This document shows, in pieces, positions 14,847 to 22,673 of a stretch of DNA of 41,961 bases. This DNA comes from JBCCGI01 sp039029355 (lineage in GTDB: Bacteria; Planctomycetota; UBA1135; GCA-002686595), in NCBI GenBank assembly GCA_039029355.1, contig JBCCGI010000070.1:1-41961 (forward strand). The letters run 5' to 3'. Position 1 is the stretch's first letter. Each line of letters opens with the position of its first letter. Below the pieces are notes generated by a model, which worked only from the letters and a program-made list of their open reading frames with translations, made no database searches and was not told the DNA's origin. The position numbers were made by a program, and so were the translations under genes.

Positions 14847-15524
14847 TTGTCGGGTCTGAATCGCCCCTGGGACAGCCCTCCGGATCCCCTCGTCGCGCTC
14901 CGCGACGGAGACCCGGAGCCGTTCGAGGCCTTCGTCCGCGCCTCCGCAGCGCGCTTCGTGGGCTTCTTTCGACGCCAGGGCGCCGGTCCCGAGGAAGCCG
15001 AGGACCTGACCCAGGAAGTCTTTTTGAAGCTCCACCAGAACGCCGCGCGCTACCGCCAGGAGGAACGCTTTTCGTCCTTCTGCTTCCGGGTCGCGCGCAA
15101 CGTCTGGATCGACGGCCAGCGCCGGCGGGCGGCCCGCCCGCGCCCGCTGTCGCTCGACAAGCGCCTGGGCGGCCCGCAGGGGGCCCAGGCCGACCGGGCC
15201 GGGGTCCTGGGCGACACGCTGGCGGGCGAGGCGCCCGAGCCGTTCGAGGCCCTGCGCGTGCGCGAGGAGGCGGAGCGGCTCCGCAGCGCGGCGCGCGAGC
15301 TGCCCGAGCACCACCGGCTCGTGTTCGAGCTGGGGGTGGTGCAGGAGCTCTCCTACGGCGAGATCTCCTCGATCCTCGACATCCCCACCGGCACGGTGAA
15401 GTCGCGCATGTTCCACGCGGTGCGCCGCCTGCGCGAAGTGCTCGAGGGCAACCCCTCCGCGGCGGGAACCGACGAGCGCGGGTCCGCTCCTCCGAACACT
15501 CCTCCGCAGGGGGGGGCAAGGTGA
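14847..15524 (+). CDS. ECF-type RNA polymerase sigma factor
   Basis: This 225-residue protein has the two-domain layout of sigma-70 group 4 factors. Region 2 (about 20-95) includes EDLTQEVFLKL near residue 52 and the RxARNxWID stretch that contacts the -10 element. Region 4 (about 150-200) has a helix-turn-helix around SYGEISSILDI-PTGTVKSR near 169-185. The linker and the Gly/Pro-rich C-terminal tail are longer than usual. The start is TTG with a strong ribosome binding site. The stop overlaps the GTG of the membrane protein downstream, the usual layout for a sigma factor and its membrane-bound anti-sigma factor. Target genes are unknown; the adjacent TolC and lipoprotein genes are candidates. 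Confidence 0.9.
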   Translation: MSGLNRPWDSPPDPLVALRDGDPEPFEAFVRASAARFVGFFRRQGAGPEEAEDLTQEVFLKLHQNAARYRQEERFSSFCFRVARNVWIDGQRRRAARPRPLSLDKRLGGPQGAQADRAGVLGDTLAGEAPEPFEALRVREEAERLRSAARELPEHHRLVFELGVVQELSYGEISSILDIPTGTVKSRMFHAVRRLREVLEGNPSAAGTDERGSAPPNTPPQGGAR

Positions 15525-16555
15525 CCGCGCGGGTCTCCGACGAGCGCCTGCTCGAGCTGCTGCTCGAGCACGGCGCCGAGGCCGGGGCCGAGCTGGCGCG
15601 CCTGCGCGCCGAGCCCGAGACCGCCGTGCGGATCGACGGGCTCGAAGCCTGGCTGGGCTCGGCCCGCGCCGCGCTCGACGAGCCCGCGTTGGCGCCGGCC
15701 TCGGAGGAGGCGCTGGTCGAACGCGTCCTGGCCGCAACCACGCGCGAGGACCTCTCGTGGCGCGGCGATCTGCGCCTGATCGGCGGCTTCGTGCGCCAGC
15801 GGCTGCGCGAGTCGGCGCTGGTGCGCGTGGTGGCGGCGAGCCTGCTGGTGCACCTCCTGGTGGTGCCGGCGGCGGCGTGGATGCTGCTGCGCGACGAGCC
15901 GGACGAACCGCACCTGTACATTCAGTTCGAGGCGCGCGAGGAGCCGCTGTCCGAGGGCGTCGAGGAGGAGGCGCCCGGGCCCGAGATCCCCGCGCTCGAC
16001 CTCGACGAGGACTACCGCGCGGCCTGGACCGCGCGGAACCGCCTGGCGCGCGCCCGCTTCCTGCTGACCCGGCCCGGGCTCCCGGCCCCCGCGGGAACCG
16101 GGGACGCGTTGGCCGATGCGGCCCTGGAAATCCGGCTGCTCGATGCGCGTAGCCGTTTCCTACATGGCGAGCCTTGGCCCCTCTGGTTGGACGAGCTGGA
16201 TACGCGTGAGCTCCACGGCCCGTCCGGCGGCGCTGCGCTGGCCCTGCTCGCCGAGCTCGCGCTCGACCGCTTCGCCCGCGACGGCGAGCGCTCGTCCGGC
16301 TTCCACGCCATCCTGGGGGGACTGGCGTCCCACCTCGGGGAGTCGTCCGGCGGCGGACGGCCCGAGTCGGTCGACCGACTGCTGCGCGCCGCGCTCGACC
16401 GCGCCGCGGGCTACGGGCTCGGAACGACCGGCGTCCCGGCCGACGGCCGACCGGCTCCCGTTGATGCGGCGTGGTGCGAGCTCCTGGCCAACGCCCTCGG
16501 GGCCGAGCTCGCGGCCCACCCGATCGCCTCGGCCTGGATCGCGGCCGGACGCTAG
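15521..16555 (+). CDS. Single-pass membrane protein, candidate anti-sigma factor
   Basis: I do not recognise a family for this 344-residue protein. It has an acidic Glu/Leu-rich cytoplasmic N-terminus (1-100), one membrane helix at about 101-123 (VRVVAASLLVHLLVVPAAAW), and a mostly helical C-terminal domain predicted outside the membrane. That topology and the GTGA overlap with the ECF sigma gene suggest an anti-sigma factor. However, it lacks the zinc-binding HxxxCxxC motif of the common ZAS class, and its only cysteine is near the C-terminus. The call therefore rests on context and topology. An envelope-stress sensor without a known anti-sigma domain is possible. Confidence 0.6.
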   Translation: MTARVSDERLLELLLEHGAEAGAELARLRAEPETAVRIDGLEAWLGSARAALDEPALAPASEEALVERVLAATTREDLSWRGDLRLIGGFVRQRLRESALVRVVAASLLVHLLVVPAAAWMLLRDEPDEPHLYIQFEAREEPLSEGVEEEAPGPEIPALDLDEDYRAAWTARNRLARARFLLTRPGLPAPAGTGDALADAALEIRLLDARSRFLHGEPWPLWLDELDTRELHGPSGGAALALLAELALDRFARDGERSSGFHAILGGLASHLGESSGGGRPESVDRLLRAALDRAAGYGLGTTGVPADGRPAPVDAAWCELLANALGAELAAHPIASAWIAAGR

Positions 16556-16604
16556 CGAGGGGCTTCCTGCACGCGCTCGGGTGGTGGACCCACCGGCGGT
16601 GCTC

Positions 16605-16610
16605 TATGCT
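16605..16610 (+). promoter_or_regulatory. Candidate -10 element (TATGCT) close to the tolC start
   Basis: TATGCT ends 9 bases before the ATG at 16620, with a GTGGAC-like -35 at 16584 (15-base spacing, weak). No Shine-Dalgarno sequence lies between it and the ATG, so a transcript from here would be leaderless or nearly so. Confidence 0.35.
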
Positions 16611-16619
16611 CTCCGCCCC

Positions 16620-18191
16620 ATGCTTTCACGCGCCCTCGCCGTCGTGTTACCGCTCGCTCTTCCGCCCCTAGCCCTGGCGCAGGACGCGGAGACGCCCGCC
16701 CAGCCCCCGGCGCAGGAGCCGTCCGGAGCTGTGGCTGGTCCGGTCCTCGAGCTGACGCTCGAAGACGCGCTCCGGATCGCCCTGGAGAGGAACCTCACGC
16801 TGGAGCTGGAAGCCATCACCACCGAGATCGCCCGCTACGACTACGCGGGAAGCTGGGGCACGTTCGACCCGACCTGGACCGTCGGCGGTTCCTGGACCGA
16901 CGCGACCGTCGAGCCGCAGTTCAGCTTCGAGGGGAGCGCGAACGAGTCCACCACCGCGAGCTTCAACACCGGGCTCTCGGTTCCGTTCACCACCGGCGGC
17001 GTGCTGGACCTGACCTTCCAGCACGACAACGAAGATACGAACAACCAGGTCGCGGTCAACGCGACCTCGAGCACCGACGTCCTCACCGTCGCCCTGACCC
17101 AGCCGCTTCTGCGCGGCGCGTGGAAGCGCTTCGCGACGACCGACCAGCGCGAGTCCGAGCTCGGCCTGTGGCGGCAGGAGGCGCGCAACGAGGAGATCCG
17201 CCAGGGCGTGTTGCGCGACGTCGCCAACGCTTACTGGGATCTGGTCGGCGCCGCCGAGCAGCTCGGCGTGCGCGAGGTGGCGCTCTCCACCGCGCAGCAG
17301 CAGCTCGACCAGGACCAGCGCCGGCTCGAAGTCGGTGTGGGGACCGAGGTCAACGTGCTCCAGTCCGAGACCAACGTCGCGCAGCTCGAGGAGCAGCGGC
17401 TGCTGGCTGAGTCGAACCTGCGCGCCGCCGAGGACGGGCTGCGCGCGCTGCTCTTCCAGCGCACCGAGAACGACCTCGCCACCGAGGCGGCCAGCTGGGA
17501 CTGGCCGATCGTGTCGCTCACGCCGCTGCCCGGGGTGGAAGCAGGGCGGGTGCCGGACTGGCTGGCGAGCCTCGAGCTCGCGGTCCGCGACCGGCCCGAG
17601 CTGGCCCAGCAGCGCTTCGAGATCGAGGCGAGCGAGGTGCGCCTCGAGCGCGCGCGCTCGAACCGTCTGCCGGGGCTCGACTTCAACCTCAGCATGCGCT
17701 CGCGGGGCTTCGACTCGAAGACCGACGAGGCCTTCGAGGAGGCCCTCAGCATCGACTTCCCGGTGTACAGCGCGGGCCTCAACTTCAGCTTGCCGCTGCG
17801 CAACCGCACCGCGCGCTTCGCCGAGCGCTCGGCGCACGCCGGCGTCCGCGCCGCGCGCATCACGTACGACCAGATCGAGCTCACCGTGCTGTCCGAGGTG
17901 CGCAACGCCGTGCGCGACCTGATCTACGCCGGCCAGAACGTCGCCGCGGCGAGCACCAGCCGCGACTTCGCCGAGCGCCAGCTGGCGGCCGAGGAGGCGC
18001 GCTACCAGGAGGGCCTCTCGACCACCTTCCAGGTGCTCGAGTTCCAGCGCGACCTGGCCGAGGCGCTGTCCGCGCTGACCACCGCGCGCGCCGGCTACGC
18101 CAAGGCGCTCGTCGCGCTGCGCCACGCCGAAGGCGGCCTGCGCCCGCCGGTTGAGGACGACGACGCGACGCCGCTCGAGGTTTCCGAGTGA
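16620..18191 (+). CDS. TolC-family outer membrane efflux protein
   Basis: This 523-residue protein has a cleavable signal peptide (residues 1-21, ending LALAQ) and the two-fold repeated OEP/TolC architecture. Each half has a long coiled helix region; the first begins with the characteristic LTLEDALRIALERN at about residue 42, and helices with EVNVLQSET and FQVLEFQRDLAEAL are clear. TolC proteins form trimeric outer-membrane channels for efflux or type I secretion. No inner-membrane pump or adaptor gene is adjacent, so the partner is elsewhere. The ATG at 16620 was chosen because the signal peptide begins there. The stop overlaps the start of the lipoprotein gene (GTGA). Closely related trimeric OEPs cannot be told apart here. 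Confidence 0.9.
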   Translation: MLSRALAVVLPLALPPLALAQDAETPAQPPAQEPSGAVAGPVLELTLEDALRIALERNLTLELEAITTEIARYDYAGSWGTFDPTWTVGGSWTDATVEPQFSFEGSANESTTASFNTGLSVPFTTGGVLDLTFQHDNEDTNNQVAVNATSSTDVLTVALTQPLLRGAWKRFATTDQRESELGLWRQEARNEEIRQGVLRDVANAYWDLVGAAEQLGVREVALSTAQQQLDQDQRRLEVGVGTEVNVLQSETNVAQLEEQRLLAESNLRAAEDGLRALLFQRTENDLATEAASWDWPIVSLTPLPGVEAGRVPDWLASLELAVRDRPELAQQRFEIEASEVRLERARSNRLPGLDFNLSMRSRGFDSKTDEAFEEALSIDFPVYSAGLNFSLPLRNRTARFAERSAHAGVRAARITYDQIELTVLSEVRNAVRDLIYAGQNVAAASTSRDFAERQLAAEEARYQEGLSTTFQVLEFQRDLAEALSALTTARAGYAKALVALRHAEGGLRPPVEDDDATPLEVSE

Positions 18192-19840
18192 GGCGTGCGG
18201 CCTTCTTGCTCGCCGCGCTGGGCCTCGCCGCCTGCAGCGGCGGCGGCGAGGGGGGTGCCAGCAGCACGGCCGAGTTCGACCCGCGGTCCGACCCGCGCAT
18301 CACGCCGCTCCTCGGCGGCTGCGCGAAGAACGACTTCTACGACCGCAACGTCGCCGACATCGTGCCGATCCTGGTCGAGAAGCTCGCGACCGGAGGGCGC
18401 GACCCGCTCAAGCGCGCCAAGGAGGAGCTCGCCTCGATCGGCGACGACGCGATCCCCGAGCTGCGGCGCTTCATCGAGCGCCACTACACCGAGTCGCACG
18501 GGGTCGCCTATCTGCAGAACGCGGTCGACGTGCTCATGCGCACCGAATCCGAGGAGGCGCGCGAGATCCTGCTGCGCTGCCTCGAGCACCCCGGCGACGC
18601 GATTCGGCTGGCGGCGATCCAGGGACTCAAGCTCCGGCACGCGCGGCCCGAGGACTTCGACCGGCTGGTCTCGCACCTCGACGTAGAGATCAACGAGCAG
18701 AAGCACCAGGTGGCGCTCTCCCTGCACGCGGCCGACCCGGCGCGGGCCGAGGAGCTCTACCTAGGGTGGATCCGCGACGGCGTGCGCACGGGCCTGCACC
18801 GCTACGTCGCGCCCGTGCTCGCGCGGTCGACCCGGCCCGAGACCGCGGCGGCCTGCGCGGTGCTCTTCGAGGGCGCCTCGCTCGACGTCGCGACGCACGT
18901 GGCCGCGCCCGCGGCGGCGGCCGGGGACGAAGCCGCGCTGGCCTTCTTCCGCGCCGAGCTCGCGCTCGACGACGCCAACGCCGGGCATCTCCAGCGCCGC
19001 ACCAACGCCGCCTCGGCGGCGGGGACGGCGGGGCTGATCCCGCTTCTCGCCGAGGTGCTCGCGGACGACACGAACCCCTCGGTGCGCGGCGTCGCCGCCC
19101 AGGGGCTGGCCGGCGATGCCGAGGACGAGCTGACGGACGAGGCGCGCGCGGCGCTGCGCCTGGGGCTCGACGACCTGTCGCCGGTGGTGCGCGGCGGCTG
19201 CCTGACGCTGCTGGTGGAGCGCGGCGACGAGGTGGCGATCGACCGCGCGCTGGCGCAGCTCACCGGCGGCACGGCCGCGCTCCAGGAGGCGATGAGCGCA
19301 CTCCTGCGGCGCCTGTCGGTGGACCCCGCGCTGACCGAGCGTACGCTCACGCGCCTGCTGGAGCGCGACGAGCTCGAGTCCTTCCTGCCCCTCGCCGATC
19401 GCGCGGCCACGCTCAAGAGCGTCGGCCAGATCCCGAGCGGCGAGGCCGTGCGCTTCCTGCGCGGGCTGGCGGCCGGCCACGCGGACGAGATCGTCGAGCG
19501 GCTGCGCGCGCACGAGTGGCTGATGATCCAGGCCTCGAACACCGGCGACGCCGGCCGCGTCGTGCTGCTCGAGGAGCTGGCCGGCGAGACCGACCCGGCG
19601 CGGCGGCTGGACCTCCTGTGGGCCGTCAGCGCCTCGCGCTCGGACTTCACGCGCGACTCGCTGCTCGCACTCCTGGAGTCGGGCGACCTGGCCGAGGTCG
19701 AGACGCTGTTCGTCGCGGATCGCCTGGCGCGCCTCGGCCCGGCCTCCGAGATGGCGGGCCGGCTCAAGCGCGCGGTCAACCGCGTCGAGTCCGGCGAGCT
19801 GCGCCTGGTGCTGCAGTGCCTGTTGTGGCGCTGGTACTAG
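18188..19840 (+). CDS. HEAT-repeat-like lipoprotein
   Basis: This 550-residue protein starts with a short lipoprotein signal ending LGLAAC-S (Cys at residue 16), so it is probably lipid-anchored in the envelope. The rest is alpha-helical with repeated A-x-x-x-L-x-x-x-x-x-A units typical of HEAT or Armadillo-like solenoids. Examples are LASIGDDAIPELRRFIE, AIRLAAIQGLKL and SVRGVAAQGLAG. It begins inside the tolC stop (GTGA), suggesting joint expression. It is not an obvious close paralogue of the four HEAT proteins at 33348-41701: it lacks their Trp-rich motif and LPW tail. Function unknown; a protein-interaction scaffold is the usual role of such folds. Confidence 0.7.
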   Translation: MRRAAFLLAALGLAACSGGGEGGASSTAEFDPRSDPRITPLLGGCAKNDFYDRNVADIVPILVEKLATGGRDPLKRAKEELASIGDDAIPELRRFIERHYTESHGVAYLQNAVDVLMRTESEEAREILLRCLEHPGDAIRLAAIQGLKLRHARPEDFDRLVSHLDVEINEQKHQVALSLHAADPARAEELYLGWIRDGVRTGLHRYVAPVLARSTRPETAAACAVLFEGASLDVATHVAAPAAAAGDEAALAFFRAELALDDANAGHLQRRTNAASAAGTAGLIPLLAEVLADDTNPSVRGVAAQGLAGDAEDELTDEARAALRLGLDDLSPVVRGGCLTLLVERGDEVAIDRALAQLTGGTAALQEAMSALLRRLSVDPALTERTLTRLLERDELESFLPLADRAATLKSVGQIPSGEAVRFLRGLAAGHADEIVERLRAHEWLMIQASNTGDAGRVVLLEELAGETDPARRLDLLWAVSASRSDFTRDSLLALLESGDLAEVETLFVADRLARLGPASEMAGRLKRAVNRVESGELRLVLQCLLWRWY

Positions 19841-19865
19841 CCGCCTAGTGTCCTGAGTCAGAAGT

Positions 19866-19915
19866 TCGTCGTCACATTCCGTTCCCTGTCGGTTCCTGGC
19901 AAGGCGCGACGACGA
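19866..19915. repeat. Inverted repeat in the convergent gap, possible terminator or mobile-element relic
   Basis: TCGTCGTC (19866-19873) and GACGACGA (19908-19915) form an 8-base inverted repeat with a 34-base spacer between two convergent genes. Just before it, at 19846-19866, lies a TAGTGTCCTGAGTCAGAAG stretch that reminds me of an element end, without any transposase here. It could act as a bidirectional terminator. Confidence 0.35.
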
Positions 19916-19930
19916 CTGCGAATCCAGGGC

Positions 19931-20440
19931 TTAGAAGGCGCCGAGCTCGCGGTCCGCGAGCCGCACCGCCACCCAGCCCTCGGCGGAGAGCGCCGGCGGC
20001 TGCGCCGGTCCGGTCCAGGCCCCGCCCGGGTTGTCGTGCCCGAACACGCCGCCCTCGGCGCGGAAGACGAAGGCGGTGCGCCCGGTCTCGCCGTAGGTCC
20101 AGGGCCAGGCCCGGACGATGGCCTCGCCACGGCCGGGGACGAGCTCGAACAGGTACCCGTGGTGGCGGAGGAGCCGCCCCGACTCGACCCACTCCAGATC
20201 GTCCCGGCGCGGGTCCAGCCCCATGCGCTCGGCCAGGTCGTGCAGGTCCGCGCCCGGCTCGGCGTGCTGGACCAGCCCCTGGCCCAGGAGGCGCGTCAGG
20301 ACCGCGGCATCCGACTCGTTCTCGCGCAGCGCGAAGTCGTGCAGCCGCGGCAGCGAGACGAGGACCACGACGGTCATGATCGCCAGCACGGTGACCACGC
20401 CCGCCGGCGAGATGCCGTGGGTAGTGTCGCTCCTTCCCAT
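19931..20440 (-). CDS. Type IV pilin-like (pseudopilin-like) membrane protein
   Basis: This 169-residue protein has one strongly hydrophobic N-terminal helix (about 12-31, GVVTVLAIMTVVVLVSLPRL) followed by a charged ENESDA segment. That layout is shared with type II secretion pseudopilins and with prepilin-like proteins frequent in planctomycetes. The C-terminal half (YLFELVPG... AWPWTYG... GVFGHDNPGG) resembles the beta-rich globular part of such proteins. The canonical prepilin peptidase site is not intact: after G9 the residues are ISPAG, so the conserved Glu at +5 is missing. The ATG at 20440 is preferred over a TTG six codons upstream; neither has a good ribosome binding site. It is divergent from the nucleotidyltransferase gene. 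Confidence 0.55.
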   Translation of the reverse strand: MGRSDTTHGISPAGVVTVLAIMTVVVLVSLPRLHDFALRENESDAAVLTRLLGQGLVQHAEPGADLHDLAERMGLDPRRDDLEWVESGRLLRHHGYLFELVPGRGEAIVRAWPWTYGETGRTAFVFRAEGGVFGHDNPGGAWTGPAQPPALSAEGWVAVRLADRELGAF

Positions 20441-20467
20441 AGCGGTCGATCGTGCCAACGGCTTTGC

Positions 20468-20473
20468 TACGCT
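20468..20473 (+). promoter_or_regulatory. Candidate -10 element (TACGCT) next to the nucleotidyltransferase start
   Basis: TACGCT ends 8 bases before the ATG at 20482 in the gap between divergent genes. No Shine-Dalgarno is present. The arrangement repeats that seen before tolC and the amidohydrolase gene. Confidence 0.3.
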
Positions 20474-20481
20474 TCAAGCAG

Positions 20482-21723
20482 ATGCGCAGGCCTTCGATGG
20501 AGCACCTCGCGGCGCCGCTCGCGGCCGCGGCGCGCGGGGTCGCGGCGCGGCTGAAGGACGCCGGGCAGCGGGCCTGGATCGTGGGTGGAGCGGTGCGCGA
20601 CCTGGCGCTGGGGGGCGAGGCGACCGACGTGGACCTCACCACCGCCGCGCGACCGGAGCAGGTCGAGGCCTGCTTCGCGCGCACCGCGTCGGTCGGCCGA
20701 GCCTTCGGCACGGTGCTGGTGCTCGACTTCGAGGTCGACGTCGAGGTCACGACCTTCCGCGCCGAGTCGGGCTACTCCGACGGCCGGCACCCGGACCGGG
20801 TGAGCTACTCGGACACCGTCGAAGAGGACGCGCAGCGGCGCGACTTCACCTGCAACGCGCTGTACCTCGACCCCCTCACCGGCGAGGTCGCGGACCCCGC
20901 CGGCGGCCTGCGCGACCTGGCCGAGCGGCGGCTGCGCTGCGTCGGCGAGCCGCGCGAGCGCTTCCGCGAGGACGGGCTGCGGATCCTGCGCATGGCGCGC
21001 TTCGCTGCTCGGCTGGGGCTCGAGGTCGAGCAAGCCACCCGCGCTGCCGCCGCCGGGGCGCTCGACGCGCTGCGCGGCGTCAGCGCCGAGCGTATCTACG
21101 CCGAGCTGTGGGCGATCGCGGGCGGTCCGAACCCCGCGCGGGCCCTGGGGCTGCTGGCCGAGGCGGGGGCGCTCGAGCGCTGCCTCGCCGGCTGGGACCC
21201 CACCGGCGCGGAGGCGCGGATCGGCGCGGTCGAGCGGCTGGCGCCCGAGGCCGGCGCCCTCGTGGTCCTCGCGGCCCTATGCGGCGGCGAGGCGGCGCCG
21301 CTCGAGGCCCTGAAGGCGCCGCGGGCGGTGCTCGACGGCGTCGCGCGCCTGGCCGAGCTGCGGCGCGGGGTCGCGGAGCTCCCGGCCGAGGGCCGCGCGC
21401 CGCGTCTGCGGCTCGTGCGCGGCGCTGCCTGGGCGGGCGCCCTGATGCTGGAGCGTGCGGCGCGCGGCCCGTGGCTCGCGCGCATGGAGGAGCTGGAGCG
21501 GCTGCGGGAGAGCCTCTCCGAGGCCGAGCTGCACCCGGCGCCGCTGCTCGCCAGCGCCGACCTCGCGGCGGCCAGCGTGCCGCGCGGGCCGCGGTGGGGG
21601 AGCCTGCTGCGCGAGGCCGAGACGCGCCAGCTCGAAGGCGAGCTGCGCACGCGCGACGAGGCGCTGGCCTGGCTGGCCGCCCGCGCCGCTCAGGACGGCG
21701 GGAACACCCGGCGCAGCCCGTAG
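20482..21723 (+). CDS. CCA tRNA nucleotidyltransferase / poly(A) polymerase family (class II)
   Basis: This enzyme adds or repairs the 3' CCA of tRNA, or adds poly(A) tails; the subfamilies are hard to separate by eye. Signature elements are GGAVRD (35-40), the catalytic pair D49-V-D51, RRDFTCNALYLDP, and ERFREDGLRILRMARFAARL that starts the neck/body region. The 413-residue length fits. The C-terminal half is Ala/Leu/Arg-rich and poorly conserved, with no HD domain motif seen. The ATG at 20482 is preferred because earlier in-frame codons overlap the candidate -10 element; an ATG at 20497 is also possible. The last 34 bases overlap the convergent ubiA-like gene. Confidence 0.85.
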   Translation: MRRPSMEHLAAPLAAAARGVAARLKDAGQRAWIVGGAVRDLALGGEATDVDLTTAARPEQVEACFARTASVGRAFGTVLVLDFEVDVEVTTFRAESGYSDGRHPDRVSYSDTVEEDAQRRDFTCNALYLDPLTGEVADPAGGLRDLAERRLRCVGEPRERFREDGLRILRMARFAARLGLEVEQATRAAAAGALDALRGVSAERIYAELWAIAGGPNPARALGLLAEAGALERCLAGWDPTGAEARIGAVERLAPEAGALVVLAALCGGEAAPLEALKAPRAVLDGVARLAELRRGVAELPAEGRAPRLRLVRGAAWAGALMLERAARGPWLARMEELERLRESLSEAELHPAPLLASADLAAASVPRGPRWGSLLREAETRQLEGELRTRDEALAWLAARAAQDGGNTRRSP

Positions 21724-22673
21724 CTCAGCGGGTAGCCGAGCAGCACCACCGCGGCGACGGCCAGCCCGTGCGCGGTCCCGCGCATCACCGCCACGCCGGC
21801 GGTGAACACCAGCAGCCGGCGCAGCGCCATGCCCATCGTGCGCATCACCTCCGGGCGCGTCCACGCGCGCTGGCGGAAGGCGGCGCGCAGCAGCCCGAAG
21901 GCCCCGGCGGCGACGACCAGCGAGGCCAGGGTGATGCGGTTGTCGCGCAGGAAGGTGGAGGGCTCGGCGCTGGGCTCCGCCTCGGCGCCGGGCGGGACCA
22001 GCCCCGCGTCGCCGAGCACCGGTACGGGCAGGATCGGGAGCGCGAGCATCAGCGCGGCGGCCGCCGCGACCCAGAACGACGGGCGGCGCCCGAGCGGGCG
22101 CGCGTCCTCGGCGTCCTCCAAGCGGCCCAGGCACGAGACGACGAACACATAGCCGCCGTAGAGGAGCGGGATCGGCGCGAGCTCGAGGCCGGGCTCGCCC
22201 AGGTTCGGCCAGCGGTCGAGGGCCGCGAGGCGGCCGAAGTAGAGCCCCGCGCCGAGGTTCCCCGCGCGGCAGAGCCCGAGCAGCAGCGGCCCGAGCCAGG
22301 CGCCGCGCCCGTAGAGGTCGTACACGGCCGCGAGCACCGCGACCCCGCCCAGGATCAGCGCCGGCCCGCGCGCCGCGCCCAGCGCGATCCACGGCCCGGC
22401 GAGCAGCAGCGTGAAGCCGAGCAGCGCCGCCGCGCCCGCGGGCACGCGGCCCGAGGGAATCGGGCGGTCGGGGCGCGTCTCGCCGTCGTGTACACGGTCG
22501 GCCCAGTCGTTCAGGGCCATGCCGCCGTGGTAGACGCAGAGCGTCGCCGCGAGCAGCAGGAACGGCTCGAAGCCACCCGGCCACCAGCCCGCGCCGAGGA
22601 TCATGCCCGCGGCGATGTCGGCGACGGCGGAGGGAGCCAGCGACAGGCGCAGCAGGCGCCCGAGGGTTCTCAT
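21690..22673 (-). CDS. UbiA-family prenyltransferase
   Basis: This 327-residue polytopic membrane protein has about eight hydrophobic segments and the first Asp-rich prenyl-diphosphate motif N55-D-W-A-D59, followed by DRPIPSGR. A second, weaker acidic motif occurs near YDLYG. UbiA enzymes transfer a prenyl chain to an aromatic or polar acceptor, as in ubiquinone, menaquinone, heme O or archaeal-type lipid synthesis. The acceptor cannot be read from the sequence; the NDW form and RPDRPIPSG context remind me of EboC-like members. The start overlaps the rseP stop (ATGA), so it is the third gene of the dxr-rseP operon, which ties it to isoprenoid supply. It overlaps the convergent nucleotidyltransferase by 34 bases. 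Confidence 0.82.
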   Translation of the reverse strand: MRTLGRLLRLSLAPSAVADIAAGMILGAGWWPGGFEPFLLLAATLCVYHGGMALNDWADRVHDGETRPDRPIPSGRVPAGAAALLGFTLLLAGPWIALGAARGPALILGGVAVLAAVYDLYGRGAWLGPLLLGLCRAGNLGAGLYFGRLAALDRWPNLGEPGLELAPIPLLYGGYVFVVSCLGRLEDAEDARPLGRRPSFWVAAAAALMLALPILPVPVLGDAGLVPPGAEAEPSAEPSTFLRDNRITLASLVVAAGAFGLLRAAFRQRAWTRPEVMRTMGMALRRLLVFTAGVAVMRGTAHGLAVAAVVLLGYPLSYGLRRVFPPS

